A stretch of 64,000 nucleotides of DNA, taken from Paenibacillus radicibacter. Its GTDB lineage: Bacteria > Bacillota > Bacilli > Paenibacillales > NBRC-103111. Location of the stretch: positions 124,001 to 188,000 of the forward strand of contig NZ_JANQBC010000008.1 in assembly GCF_024721995.1 (NCBI RefSeq). Direction: 5' to 3'. Of this stretch, positions 46,763 through 55,603 are shown one piece after another. Each line of letters begins with the position of its first letter. Positions within the stretch are counted from its first letter, which is position 1. The position numbers and the translations under genes were made by a program. The notes below the pieces were generated by a model. The model was not told the DNA's origin, made no database searches, and worked only from the letters and a program-made list of their open reading frames with translations.

Positions 46763-47206
46763 CTAAAACGTCTTCTGCGCGGAGATCCCTAACTTCTTTA
46801 ACAGTTTAATAATTTGCTGCTTTTCCTCTGCGTCTAGTCCTGCTGTTGCATGTCTGATGACATCTTCATGTTTAGGAAAACGTTGTTCCATCATCTCGCT
46901 GCCCTTATCGGAAATTTCCGCGAAAGTCACACGTCGATCTTCAGGACATGGCTTTCGTACGAGCAAGCCTTTAGCTTCAAGCTTATCCACGACATACGTA
47001 ATGTTCCCGCTGGACATCAATACTTTCTCACCAATTTGTTGAAGCGGAAGTGCGCCTTTATGCCAAAGCAGCTCCAGTACTCCAAATTCAGTTACGTTTA
47101 GACCGCTTTCTCGAATATCTCGGGTTGTATGTGCAGCCACAGAATTAAAAGCACGAGATAAGACAATGAATAGGTCTAAGGCTAGATCTTTCTTCTTCTC
47201 AACCAT
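46763..47206 (-). CDS. mhqR: MarR-family regulator, MhqR-like
   Basis: A winged-helix repressor of 147 residues. The segments GLNVTEFGVLELLWHKGALPL, IGEKVLMSSGNITYVVDKLE and CPEDRRVTFAEI follow B. subtilis MhqR, which senses methylhydroquinone and other quinones, closely. A single Cys lies in RKPCPEDRR. The gene has a palindrome in its own leader (47231-47246) and lies upstream of the pirin/WrbA genes, which carry the same palindrome. The gene symbol rests on family similarity and context, not on a search. Confidence 0.82.
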   Translation of the reverse strand: MVEKKKDLALDLFIVLSRAFNSVAAHTTRDIRESGLNVTEFGVLELLWHKGALPLQQIGEKVLMSSGNITYVVDKLEAKGLLVRKPCPEDRRVTFAEISDKGSEMMEQRFPKHEDVIRHATAGLDAEEKQQIIKLLKKLGISAQKTF

Positions 47207-47230
47207 CCTTACTGCTCCTTCCGAAATAAT

Positions 47231-47246
47231 ATCTTTAATTTAAGAT
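47231..47246. promoter_or_regulatory. MhqR-like operator in the regulator's own leader
   Basis: ATCTTTAATTTAAGAT, one base from the perfect palindrome at 46728-46743 and 25 bases before the regulator start. This implies autoregulation. Confidence 0.58.
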
Positions 47247-47297
47247 AATTATAAATCAACCAACATCACATGTCAACCACATCAATGTTATCATTTG

Positions 47298-47333
47298 TAA
47301 AAAAAGAAAGCACCCGACATCGGGCACTTTCTC
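47298..47333 (-). terminator. Terminator of the CNNM/CBS gene
   Basis: GAAAGTGCCCGA pairs with TCGGGTGCTTTC (two G-U pairs). TTTTTTT follows on the minus strand. Confidence 0.85.
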
Positions 47334-47343
47334 TTCTTTATCG

Positions 47344-48672
47344 TTAAGATACCGCTTCAATGGTATCCTCTTCAATATGCTTTCTTTTTTGTACAATAAT
47401 CCTGGAGATCCGCAAGTGGTCCGTCTCATCCACAATCAGTACATAATCGTTATATGTGATTGATTGACCTTTTTTTGGAGGAATTTCAATCTGTGAATAC
47501 AGCCATCCTCCAATGGTATCATAATCTTCTGATTCCATCTCAAACCCAAAGTAGTCATTGACTTCATCAATTAACATCAGACCATCAAGCGAGTAAGTGG
47601 ATTCATCCTTCTTCTCAATTACTGCGCGCTCTTCATCAAATTCATCTTGGATTTCTCCAACGATCTCCTCCATAATATCTTCAAGTGTAACAAGCCCTGA
47701 TGTCCCGCCATACTCGTCGATTAGGATTGCAATTTGCGTCTTCTTCTTCTGCATCAGTTTCAGCAAATTACTAATTTGCATGGATTCTGGAATGGATGTG
47801 ATAGGTCGAATGATCGAACGATAGTCTTTTATTTCTTGGTGTCTGAGCAAGTCTTTGATATGGATAAAGCCTACAATGTTATCCTTGTCTTTTTCACAGA
47901 TCGGATATCTTGTGCGCATTTCCTCCAAAGCAATTTGTTTGTTCTCTTCAAATGACAGATTCGTATACAGACAGATCATCTCTGTGCGGGGAATCATAAT
48001 TTCCCGGGCTGTCGTCTCTGCAAAATCGAAGATATTATCAACTAGAGCAAGTTCTGTATTATTAATAAGTCCGCTCTTGTTACTTTCTTTCATCAAGATC
48101 CGAATTTCTTCTTCGGTATGAGCCGAATCGTGCTCACTTGCTGGTTCAATTCCGATTAGACGGAGCAACCAGTTCGCCATGTTGTTAAGTACATAAATGA
48201 ATGGGTACATCATTTTGTAGAAGAACATCATTGGTGCAGCAGTCCACAATGTTACTTTCTCTGACTTGCGTATCGCAAGTGTCTTTGGTGCTAACTCACC
48301 TAATACAATGTGTAAAATCGTAATAAGTACAAACGCAATAATAAATGATACTGTAGAAACGAGTACATCACTCGTAATTCCAATATATCCAAGCATTGGG
48401 CGAATCAAATTCGCAATAGCAGGTTCACCCAGCCAACCTAGTCCTAATGATGCTAGCGTAATTCCTAACTGGCACGCCGAAAGGTAAGCATCTAAATTGT
48501 TAACAATGTTCTGTGCGAAACCAGCCCGCTTATTCCCTTCATCAGCAAGCGTATCGATCCGACTGCTTCTCACTTTCACCATTGCAAATTCAGCTGCTAC
48601 GAAAAATCCGTTCAATAATACCAGAAACATCACTAATACTAAGTTCAATATACTCGGTAAAGGGTCTGTCAA
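47344..48672 (-). CDS. CNNM/CBS-domain membrane protein (HlyC/CorC family)
   Basis: A family related to magnesium/cobalt export and often called hemolysin-like; a haemolytic role is doubtful. Of 442 residues, the N-terminal DUF21/CNNM domain has four hydrophobic segments (about 8-200; GFFVAAEFAMVKVRSSRI, LASLGLGWLGEPA, LGELAPKTLAIRKSE). Two CBS domains follow (MIPRTEMICLYTNL and IAILIDEYGGTSGLVTLEDIMEEIVGEI), then a CorC_HlyC domain (about 355-435). The start is TTG 48672 with AGGA 6 bases upstream; the hairpin at 48680-48707 covers this ribosome-binding site. It is monocistronic. Confidence 0.9.
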   Translation of the reverse strand: MTDPLPSILNLVLVMFLVLLNGFFVAAEFAMVKVRSSRIDTLADEGNKRAGFAQNIVNNLDAYLSACQLGITLASLGLGWLGEPAIANLIRPMLGYIGITSDVLVSTVSFIIAFVLITILHIVLGELAPKTLAIRKSEKVTLWTAAPMMFFYKMMYPFIYVLNNMANWLLRLIGIEPASEHDSAHTEEEIRILMKESNKSGLINNTELALVDNIFDFAETTAREIMIPRTEMICLYTNLSFEENKQIALEEMRTRYPICEKDKDNIVGFIHIKDLLRHQEIKDYRSIIRPITSIPESMQISNLLKLMQKKKTQIAILIDEYGGTSGLVTLEDIMEEIVGEIQDEFDEERAVIEKKDESTYSLDGLMLIDEVNDYFGFEMESEDYDTIGGWLYSQIEIPPKKGQSITYNDYVLIVDETDHLRISRIIVQKRKHIEEDTIEAVS

Positions 48673-48679
48673 ATTAGTT

Positions 48680-48707
48680 CCTATCCTCTAAACATAAGCA
48701 GGATAGG
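48680..48707 (-). promoter_or_regulatory. Hairpin covering the ribosome-binding site of the CNNM/CBS gene
   Basis: On the minus strand CCTATCC pairs with GGATAGG (7 bp, 14-base loop). The second arm contains the AGGA of the start. A free, strong AAGGAGGT lies just upstream (48716-48709). This suggests translational control. Confidence 0.4.
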
Positions 48708-48716
48708 TACACCTCC

Positions 48717-49023
48717 TTCGGATTATGAATAATTATGTTGCATCAAACTTTCCGCTAAACGTCCATCCTCTTACAACCGTCAACTCCCCATCGGTGTCTC
48801 ACTCCTTTCTAGCTTTTTATACTTTTTGGTTACTAAATTAGGTATACTGCTTTAATTATATCTAGTTATAAACTGTATCGTCAAACGACCTAGAATGAAC
48901 CTAGGGGCGATAATACTTCCTAATGGATAGCTTTATCCTATAAATACGAGCAATTTGAGCCCTAGAACAAGAAAAATCTGCAAATACGGCGATTTATCCA
49001 TTTGCTTTCTATCTAAACAGCAA
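48717..49023. other. Non-coding gap between rarA and the CNNM/CBS gene
   Basis: AT-rich DNA holding the leader and promoter of the CNNM/CBS gene. I see no gene and no known metal riboswitch (M-box or yybP-ykoY). A clear terminator for rarA is also absent; only weak inverted repeats such as CCTAGG near 48900 are present. Confidence 0.5.
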
Positions 49024-50343
49024 TTAACGCTTTCTGGATATTCGCCGTTTCTGTTGATTGATCTGGATTTTGGCTTCCATACCTTGATCGGTAGCTTCAT
49101 ATATAATTTCGTCTTTAATTGCTGTCGGTAAATATTGCTGCTCCACATAATGATTCGGATAATCATGCGGATACATATAACCTTTGTGGCCTAACTGCTC
49201 TGCGCCACTATAGTGTGTGTCACGCAAATGCATCGGTACATCCGCCGAACGTATCTGATCCATCAGTGCCATTGACTTGAGGATTGCCAGTGTGACGGCA
49301 TTCGACTTCGGACTTTCTACTGCAAACAAAATTGCCTGGGAAATGACATACTTCGACTCCGGCCAGCCGATCTGTTGAAAAGCGTCAAGAGCAGCGACTG
49401 CCTGTGGCATCGCTTGTGGATTGGCAAGCCCTATATCTTCGGAGCACGCGACGATTAGTCTGCGAAGGAACACCTTCGGGTCCATCCCTAGTTTCTCTAC
49501 CGCGTAGAGAAACCAGAACAGCGCGGCACTCGAAGAGCCGCGGACGCTCTTGTGGAAAGCGGACAAGACGTCGTACTGCGTCGACTCGTCCGCTTTCACG
49601 AATGGACGGCGGATCGATTCTTCCGCCGTCGTGAGATCGATGCGGATCGTGCCGCCCGCATCTGGGGGTGTCGACAGCGCGGCTAGCTCGAGCGCTTGCA
49701 GCGCACGGCGAATGTCCCCATTCGCCATGTGCGCGATATGCGCAAGCGCATCCTCTTCCGCGCTGATGCGGATACCGCCGAGCCCGCGGGACTCGTCGGT
49801 GATGGCGCGGCGCATGGCGATGAGCGCATGCTCTGGGGTTAGCGGCTCGAGCTGATACAGCGTCGAGCGGGATAGTAACGCCCCGTTCACGTAGCGGAAC
49901 GGGTTCTCCGTCGTGGCACCAATGAATATAATGGTGCCCTCTTCCACTGCCGGCAGCAAAGCGTCCTGCCGGGCTGAATTAAAGCGATGCACCTCATCCA
50001 AGAAGAGAATCGTCTTGCGACCGTACATCGCTTTGATCTGCTTCGCTTGCTCAATCACATCCCGCACATCTTTAACACTAGCATCCACCGCGTTCAGCTT
50101 TACGAATTCACCCTTCGTGGTATTCGATATAATATGCGCTAGCGTCGTCTTCCCTGAACCTGGCGGTCCGTAGAGTAAGACCGATGTTACTTGATCCGCT
50201 TCAATCGCACGGCGTAACAATTTACCTGCTCCTACGATATGTTCTTGTCCAATATATTCTTCTAGCGTCCTTGGCCGCATTCGGTCTGCGAGCAACTTCG
50301 AACGATTGCCTTCCGCCTCTTGGGCATACGTAAATAAATCCAT
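49024..50343 (-). CDS. rarA: Replication-associated recombination protein RarA (MgsA)
   Basis: An AAA+ ATPase of the clamp-loader-like RarA/WRNIP1 group that acts at stalled replication forks. Walker A is GPPGSGKTT and Walker B LFLDEVHRFN, followed by a sensor motif GATTENP and the C-terminal MgsA domain (YVEQQYLP near the end). The start is ATG 50343 (MDLFTYAQEA), with AAGGAG 11 bases upstream. It gives about 439 residues. The central part (about 49480-49980) is much richer in G+C than the two ends. It follows tcdA but is separated from it by a terminator. Confidence 0.93.
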   Translation of the reverse strand: MDLFTYAQEAEGNRSKLLADRMRPRTLEEYIGQEHIVGAGKLLRRAIEADQVTSVLLYGPPGSGKTTLAHIISNTTKGEFVKLNAVDASVKDVRDVIEQAKQIKAMYGRKTILFLDEVHRFNSARQDALLPAVEEGTIIFIGATTENPFRYVNGALLSRSTLYQLEPLTPEHALIAMRRAITDESRGLGGIRISAEEDALAHIAHMANGDIRRALQALELAALSTPPDAGGTIRIDLTTAEESIRRPFVKADESTQYDVLSAFHKSVRGSSSAALFWFLYAVEKLGMDPKVFLRRLIVACSEDIGLANPQAMPQAVAALDAFQQIGWPESKYVISQAILFAVESPKSNAVTLAILKSMALMDQIRSADVPMHLRDTHYSGAEQLGHKGYMYPHDYPNHYVEQQYLPTAIKDEIIYEATDQGMEAKIQINQQKRRISRKR

Positions 50344-50428
50344 GTTCCGTTCATCTCCTTCCCTCAATTATAACTTTTACCACCCTATTTGTCATGAAAC
50401 CCCATTATTAACCGCATATTCTTAACAA

Positions 50429-50480
50429 AAAATCATTAACGACTTTAGCCCTAAACACCGGCCTGTCATTAATGATTTTA
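50429..50480 (-). terminator. Terminator between tcdA and rarA
   Basis: TAAAATCATTAATGAC pairs with GTCGTTAATGATTTT and is followed by T-rich sequence on the minus strand. The stem is long but AT-rich. Confidence 0.7.
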
Positions 50481-50508
50481 CAATTCACAATTTGATTGTT
50501 TGCTCTTA

Positions 50509-51258
50509 CTATTGCTCCAGTTTTTTCAATAAATCCTTCACAACCACACTAACAGCAATGAGACCAGCTACTGGTGGAACGAATGCATTAGATGATGGCG
50601 GCTGCTTCGCCTTACGAATATCAGGAGCTGTCGCCGGAACGATTTTCTTCGTTACATCTTCACGAGGTTTCATCGGCTCTTCTGTGGAGAATACGACCTT
50701 AACACCCTTCTTGATCCCGTCTTTACGCAGTTTCGTACGAACAACACGAGCGATCGGGTCTACGGATGTTTTCGAAATATCTGCCACTTGGAAACGTGAA
50801 GGGTCCATTTTGTTTGCTGCACCCATCGATGAGATGATCGGAATTTTACGAGATAAACACTCTTTAATCAAATGAATCTTGTAAATGATCGTATCCGCTG
50901 CATCCACTACATAATCAAGTGGGTAAGCAAATAGTTGTTCATACGTCTCTTCCGTATAGAACATATGAAGCGTAACGACTTCACATTCAGGGTTAATCAG
51001 TTTAATTCGATCACGCATCAAATCAACCTTGGATTGACCTACAGTTGTTGTAAGTGCATGAATTTGACGGTTAATGTTCGTAATGTCTACGACATCTTTA
51101 TCAACAAGCACAATGCGTCCTACACCCGTACGTGCAAGCGCCTCAGCTGCCATCGAACCGACCCCGCCAACACCAAGTACAGCTACCGTACTATTCTTCA
51201 TTAATTCCAAGCCATCTGGCCCAATTGCCAACTCGGTACGAGAAAATTGATGTAACAT
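50509..51258 (-). CDS. tcdA: tRNA threonylcarbamoyladenosine dehydratase TcdA (CsdL)
   Basis: An E1/ThiF-like ATP-dependent enzyme that cyclises t6A37 of tRNAs to ct6A. The 249 residues carry the nucleotide-binding VLGVGGVGSMAAEALARTGVG, VDKDVVDITNINRQ and YVVDAADTIIYKIHLI, and a C-terminal hydrophobic helix (VAGLIAVSVVVKDLLKKLE). It follows aspS after a strong terminator, so it may depend on read-through or a weak internal promoter. The order hisS-aspS-tcdA-rarA is as in B. subtilis (yrvM, yrvN). Confidence 0.93.
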   Translation of the reverse strand: MLHQFSRTELAIGPDGLELMKNSTVAVLGVGGVGSMAAEALARTGVGRIVLVDKDVVDITNINRQIHALTTTVGQSKVDLMRDRIKLINPECEVVTLHMFYTEETYEQLFAYPLDYVVDAADTIIYKIHLIKECLSRKIPIISSMGAANKMDPSRFQVADISKTSVDPIARVVRTKLRKDGIKKGVKVVFSTEEPMKPREDVTKKIVPATAPDIRKAKQPPSSNAFVPPVAGLIAVSVVVKDLLKKLEQ

Positions 51259-51280
51259 CCCGTTATTGAACCTCCTGTTT

Positions 51281-51306
51281 AAAAAAGGGCCCTACCGGGC
51301 CCTTTC
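51281..51306 (-). terminator. Terminator after aspS
   Basis: AAAGGGCCC/GGGCCCTTT with a 4-base loop, then TTTTTT on the minus strand. It lies within the 67-base gap before tcdA. Confidence 0.9.
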
Positions 51307-51325
51307 ATCGTTGATAATGTCAATC

Positions 51326-53113
51326 TTATGCATTAACCTTTGTTTCAGCTTGCTTCTTCAAAGCAATTTGTAAGGAAAGCTGATCCAATTGCTTGTTGTC
51401 TACTTGGCTTGGAGCATCCGTTAGCAAGTCTGTTGCGCTCGCAGTCTTAGGGAATGCAATCGTCTCACGAAGGTTCGTGCGACCCGAGATTAACATGACT
51501 AGACGGTCTAGACCGAATGCGATACCACCGTGTGGAGGTGTTCCATATTCGAATGCATCAAGCAAGAAGCCGAATTTCTCATTGTACTCCTCAGGTGAGA
51601 AGCCAAGTGCTGCGAACATCTTCTCTTGTACTTCACGCTTGTAAATACGCATCGAGCCGCCGCCCACTTCGTATCCGTTAAGCACCAAGTCGTATGCTTG
51701 CGCACGAATTTGGCCAGGATCTGTATCGAAGAAGTGTAAATCCTCTTCTCTTGGACGTGTGAACGGGTGATGTTCTGCCACATAACGCTTCTCGTCTGCA
51801 TCGTAAGCTAGAAGTGGGAAATCAACAACCCAAGCAAACTTAAACTTAGACTCGTCGATTAGACCGAGTTGCTTACCAATCTTAAGACGAAGGTTACCGA
51901 GTACATCTGCAACAACTTTCTTCGTGTCAGCAGAGAACAATAGCAAGTCGCCTTCTTCTGCACCTAGGCGCTCCTTGATTGCCGCTTGTTCGGACTCACT
52001 TATGAATTTCACGATAGGGCCTTTCATCTCGCCGTCTTTCATTTGAATCCATGCTAAACCTTTCGCGCCATAACGCATTGCGAATGGAGTCAAGTCATCG
52101 ATATCTTTACGACTCCATGTACCGCAGCCTTTTGCATTAAGTGCCTTCACTTGACCGCCGGATTTAATCGCAGCAGCGAATACTTTAGCTTCTGTGTCTG
52201 CAAGAAGATCTGCAAGATCAACAAGCTCAAGTCCAAAGCGAAGATCTGGCTTATCGGAACCGTATTTACCCATTGCATCTGCATAAGTAATACGTTGAAG
52301 TGGCAATTCAATCTCAATACCTTTAGTTTCTTTCATAAAGCGAGCAATCAATTCTTCCATCATCTCGAACAATTGATCTTGATTCAAGAATGAAGTCTCG
52401 ATGTCGACTTGTGTGAATTCCGGTTGACGGTCAGCACGTAAATCTTCATCACGGAAGCAGCGTGCGATTTGGTAGTAACGCTCAAGACCACTCACCATCA
52501 ATAACTGCTTAAATAGCTGTGGAGATTGTGGTAATGCGTAGAATTCACCTGGGTGTACACGACTCGGCACAAGATAATCACGTGCACCTTCTGGTGTTGA
52601 TTTCGTTAGGATTGGCGTTTCTACATCCACGAATCCATTGTCATCTAAGTAATCACGGAAAATTTTCGAAAGCTTCGAACGAAGCATTAACGTCTTCTGC
52701 ATTTCTGGACGACGAAGGTCCAAGTAACGATATTTAAGGCGTAAGGACTCATCAATCTCAATCCCATCTTCAATAAAGAATGGAGTTGTTTTTGCAGCGT
52801 TCAAAATTTCGATTTCCGTAATTTGAACTTCAACATCCCCATTCGGAATGTTCTTGTTCACTGTCTCTGCATCACGCTCAACAACTTTACCTGTTACAGC
52901 AAGCACGAACTCGTTACGAACACGATCTGCTACTTTAAGAGCTTCACCTGAGAAATCAGGGTTAAATACGATTTGTACGAAACCACTGCGGTCACGAAGG
53001 TCGATAAAGTGTACGCCACCTAGGTCACGTCTTCTTTGTACCCAACCATTAAGTGTGACTGTCTCCCCAACATGGTCTTTACTAATTACGCCACAGTTAT
53101 GTGTTCTTAGCAT
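51326..53113 (-). CDS. aspS: Aspartyl-tRNA synthetase
   Basis: Charges tRNA-Asp (595 residues, the bacterial long form). The N-terminal OB-fold anticodon domain has [23 protein letters not shown]. The class II motifs follow ([40 protein letters not shown]), then the GAD insertion and the final [13 protein letters not shown]. It lies 14 bases after hisS under the T-box leader. It cannot be classed as discriminating or not by eye; Asn-tRNA formation by GatCAB is not addressed in this window. Confidence 0.97.
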   Translation of the reverse strand: MLRTHNCGVISKDHVGETVTLNGWVQRRRDLGGVHFIDLRDRSGFVQIVFNPDFSGEALKVADRVRNEFVLAVTGKVVERDAETVNKNIPNGDVEVQITEIEILNAAKTTPFFIEDGIEIDESLRLKYRYLDLRRPEMQKTLMLRSKLSKIFRDYLDDNGFVDVETPILTKSTPEGARDYLVPSRVHPGEFYALPQSPQLFKQLLMVSGLERYYQIARCFRDEDLRADRQPEFTQVDIETSFLNQDQLFEMMEELIARFMKETKGIEIELPLQRITYADAMGKYGSDKPDLRFGLELVDLADLLADTEAKVFAAAIKSGGQVKALNAKGCGTWSRKDIDDLTPFAMRYGAKGLAWIQMKDGEMKGPIVKFISESEQAAIKERLGAEEGDLLLFSADTKKVVADVLGNLRLKIGKQLGLIDESKFKFAWVVDFPLLAYDADEKRYVAEHHPFTRPREEDLHFFDTDPGQIRAQAYDLVLNGYEVGGGSMRIYKREVQEKMFAALGFSPEEYNEKFGFLLDAFEYGTPPHGGIAFGLDRLVMLISGRTNLRETIAFPKTASATDLLTDAPSQVDNKQLDQLSLQIALKKQAETKVNA

Positions 53114-53127
53114 TATTATTTCCTCCT

Positions 53128-54387
53128 CTATTTGCTTCCTTGTTTATGAATCCACGCCGCAAGCTCAGGAAGCGGCACTAATACTTGTTCACCCGTTTCC
53201 ATCGCTTTGACGGAAATTTCTCCACGTGCTAATTCATCATCACCCAAGATGGCAACATAGGTTGCTTGATAGCGGTCAGCTGATTTCATCTGCGCTTTCA
53301 TCTTACGTCCTTGGTAATCTTTCTCCGCGACAAGTCCATTTAAGCGTACTTGGTGAAGTAAAGTTGTCACTTCTTGTTCAGCAGCCTCACCCAGTCCAAT
53401 CAAGTAAACATCAAGTGGTCTTGGAACCGGAATGTTCGCTTGCTGAGATTCGAGTACGAGCAAGATACGCTCAAGACCGATACCGAGTCCAACACCGGAT
53501 TGATCTGGCCCGCCGATTTGCTCGACAAGTCCGTTATAACGACCACCGCCGCCAATCGTATCGATTGCACCAATTCCTGCTGCCTTGTACTCAAAAGCCG
53601 TATGCGTGTAGTAATCTAAGCCACGGACTAGACGTGTATTGACTTGGAATGGAACACCCATCTTGGTCAAATACGATTTTACAGCTTCAAAATGCGTTCT
53701 CGCTGCATCGTCTAAATCTGCTAATAATTCGGGTGCTCCCTCGCCGAAAGCAACATCTTTCTTGCAATCGAGAATACGAAGTGGATTCGTATCAAAGCGC
53801 GTTTGGCAATCTTTACACAACTGATCTTTAACCGGTGCAAAAAATTCGCGTAACTTCTCACGATACACCGCTCTAATTTCTGGCGTACCTACTGAGTTAA
53901 TTTCAACGGTTACATCTTTAAGACCCACATCTTGTGTGAATGCATAACCAAGTGCAACGACTTCTGCATCCAAGCTTGGATCTGTTGAACCGAATGCTTC
54001 AATCCCGAATTGGTGGAATTGACGCTGACGACCAGCTTGCGGCTGTTCGTAACGGAACATTGGGCCCATGTAATACAATTTCGTTAAATCAGGTTCACCA
54101 TACAGCTTGTTCTCCACATAAGAACGAACAACACCAGCCGTACCTTCTGGACGAAGTGTCATGCTGCGCTCGCCTTTATCATCGAACGTGTACATCTCTT
54201 TTTGCACAATATCCGTCGTCTCACCTACACCGCGCGTGAACAATTCAGTTTGTTCGAAAATCGGAGTACGCACCTCTTTATAGTTAAAACGGTGACACAA
54301 CTCTCTTGCTTTCGATTCTAGAAACTGCCACTTCTCAACTACACCAGGTAGCAAGTCGGCTGTTCCTTTTGGCTTTTGTATCGCCAT
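53128..54387 (-). CDS. hisS: Histidyl-tRNA synthetase
   Basis: Charges tRNA-His (419 residues). It has class II motif 2 ([24 protein letters not shown]), the His-specific motifs [15 protein letters not shown] and [15 protein letters not shown], and a C-terminal anticodon-binding domain. GAGGGAATC precedes ATG 54387. It is the first gene of the hisS-aspS operon and is controlled by the T-box just upstream. Length and motifs are normal. Confidence 0.97.
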   Translation of the reverse strand: MAIQKPKGTADLLPGVVEKWQFLESKARELCHRFNYKEVRTPIFEQTELFTRGVGETTDIVQKEMYTFDDKGERSMTLRPEGTAGVVRSYVENKLYGEPDLTKLYYMGPMFRYEQPQAGRQRQFHQFGIEAFGSTDPSLDAEVVALGYAFTQDVGLKDVTVEINSVGTPEIRAVYREKLREFFAPVKDQLCKDCQTRFDTNPLRILDCKKDVAFGEGAPELLADLDDAARTHFEAVKSYLTKMGVPFQVNTRLVRGLDYYTHTAFEYKAAGIGAIDTIGGGGRYNGLVEQIGGPDQSGVGLGIGLERILLVLESQQANIPVPRPLDVYLIGLGEAAEQEVTTLLHQVRLNGLVAEKDYQGRKMKAQMKSADRYQATYVAILGDDELARGEISVKAMETGEQVLVPLPELAAWIHKQGSK

Positions 54388-54433
54388 TTGATTCCCTCCT
54401 CTACAGTCAGCATGTACTTTATTACTAAAACAA

Positions 54434-54765
54434 AAAATCTCCCATCCCTGACGTTTAAATAAACATCAGGGACGAGAGATTTGAATTCACAAATTCACCC
54501 GTGGTACCACCCACATTTCGAAGTCCACTTCTCTTGGATAGCCCAAGAACAATTTCCTTCGCTTAAACGGTTAACGCCCGTGCACGCAATCCATTTACTG
54601 ACTTTGCTTGGCTTACGCCTCACGCGGTGTTCATTGGTTGTCCTCTGGGAGGTCATTCGATTGCTCATCATAAGAAAGCTCACAGCCAAGGCTTTCCTCT
54701 CTAAATATGTGGGGGCAAACTACTTTATCCCTTCACTGGATCAAAGTCATTTAAAGTTATAATAT
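54434..54765 (-). promoter_or_regulatory. T-box riboswitch of the hisS-aspS operon
   Basis: The T-box word GGGTGGTACCACGGGTG is at 54513-54497 (minus strand). A long terminator stem follows (AAATCTC..TCCCTGA with TCAGGGA..GAGATTT, then T-run, 54482-54436). In the Stem I region a CAC (His) at 54629-54627 lies in ATGAACACCGC and is the likely specifier. No GAC overlaps it, so a direct Asp response is not apparent. Confidence 0.88.
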
Positions 54766-54770
54766 GTATT

Positions 54771-54799
54771 ATTCTAATCATCACATATCATAAAGTCAA
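54771..54799 (-). promoter_or_regulatory. Predicted SigA promoter of the hisS T-box leader
   Basis: TTGACT (54799-54794), a 17-base spacer and TAGAAT (54776-54771) on the minus strand. Confidence 0.75.
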
Positions 54800-54927
54800 G
54801 AGCTTCAATTTCACTCCTTCCTAGCCCAGTTTTTTTTACCTCTCGGATTAAGCTGCATCTCCCCCTAGCCTTGTTTAAATTGATGACGTCCATGGTTAGT
54901 GAATTATCCGAACCTCCTCCGAGTTAC

Positions 54928-54985
54928 AAAAAAAGAAACCGCCCATAGATACGTAAAATACGCGTATCTATAGGCGGTTCTTCCG
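54928..54985 (-). terminator. Terminator of the HxlR-type regulator gene
   Basis: AACCGCC-TATAGATACG pairs with CGTATCTATGGGCGGTT (one bulge). T-rich sequence follows on the minus strand. Confidence 0.85.
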
Positions 54986-55042
54986 CACTCTTGATATGTT
55001 ACTTAATTATAATCGCAAAATATTCCAATAGGCAACATAAAG

Positions 55043-55360
55043 TTATGGGCAGGTTGAGCCCCACTTCTCAGCCCATTTACCGACCTCTTCCATAACTTTA
55101 AATAAATCTTTTCCTTTTTCTGTAAGCTCATATTCAATACGAACAGGTGTCTCCGGATAAACATGACGGATAACAACACCAGAAAGCTCAAGCTCCTTGC
55201 ATCTTTCCGATAGCATTCGATCACTCATCGCGGGAATCACATCCGAAATATCTTTAAATCGCTTAGGGCCTGTAAGTAATACTTTAATAATTAAGCCCGT
55301 CCATTTTTTCCCGAGCAACTCAAATGCGCTTTCAAACTTTGGACATAAAGAATCATCCAT
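55043..55360 (-). CDS. HxlR-family transcriptional regulator
   Basis: A winged-helix regulator of the HxlR/DUF24 group, which often senses aldehydes, quinones or redox state through an N-terminal Cys. About 105 residues. The N-terminus MDDSLCPKFESAFELLGKKW has the conserved Cys (Cys6), then LTGPKRFKDISDVIPAMSDRMLSERCKELE and VEYELT-like wing (RIEYELTEKGKDL). The start is ATG 55360, with AAGGAG 9-10 bases upstream; ATG 55369 is within that site. No target gene is obvious; the neighbouring FAD oxidoreductase is a possibility. Confidence 0.88.
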   Translation of the reverse strand: MDDSLCPKFESAFELLGKKWTGLIIKVLLTGPKRFKDISDVIPAMSDRMLSERCKELELSGVVIRHVYPETPVRIEYELTEKGKDLFKVMEEVGKWAEKWGSTCP

Positions 55361-55473
55361 AGCGATCATCTCCTTAGTGACTATTTTAACACATCCACTC
55401 ATGTCGCGGAACTAGTTTCATTTATTTTTCATAAATAACTTACCTTTAGTTAGTATTGTCATGTATACAAAGA

Positions 55474-55505
55474 AAAAGACTCGCAAGCCATAAGCTGCGA
55501 GCCAT
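55474..55505 (-). terminator. Terminator of the FAD oxidoreductase gene
   Basis: GGCTCGCAGC pairs with GCTTGCGAGTC around a short loop. TTTTTC follows on the minus strand. Confidence 0.85.
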
Positions 55506-55603
55506 CCATATCATATTATTATAAAAGGGGGTCGACTTTTATTATAAGCAACCAACATTAATGACACATGAAAAACAAATTACAGTCATATTACAAATTT
55601 GTT

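Noticed and set aside
48717-48840. M-box or yybP-ykoY riboswitch upstream of the CNNM/CBS gene
   Set aside because: I looked for the conserved core words of both classes and did not find them.
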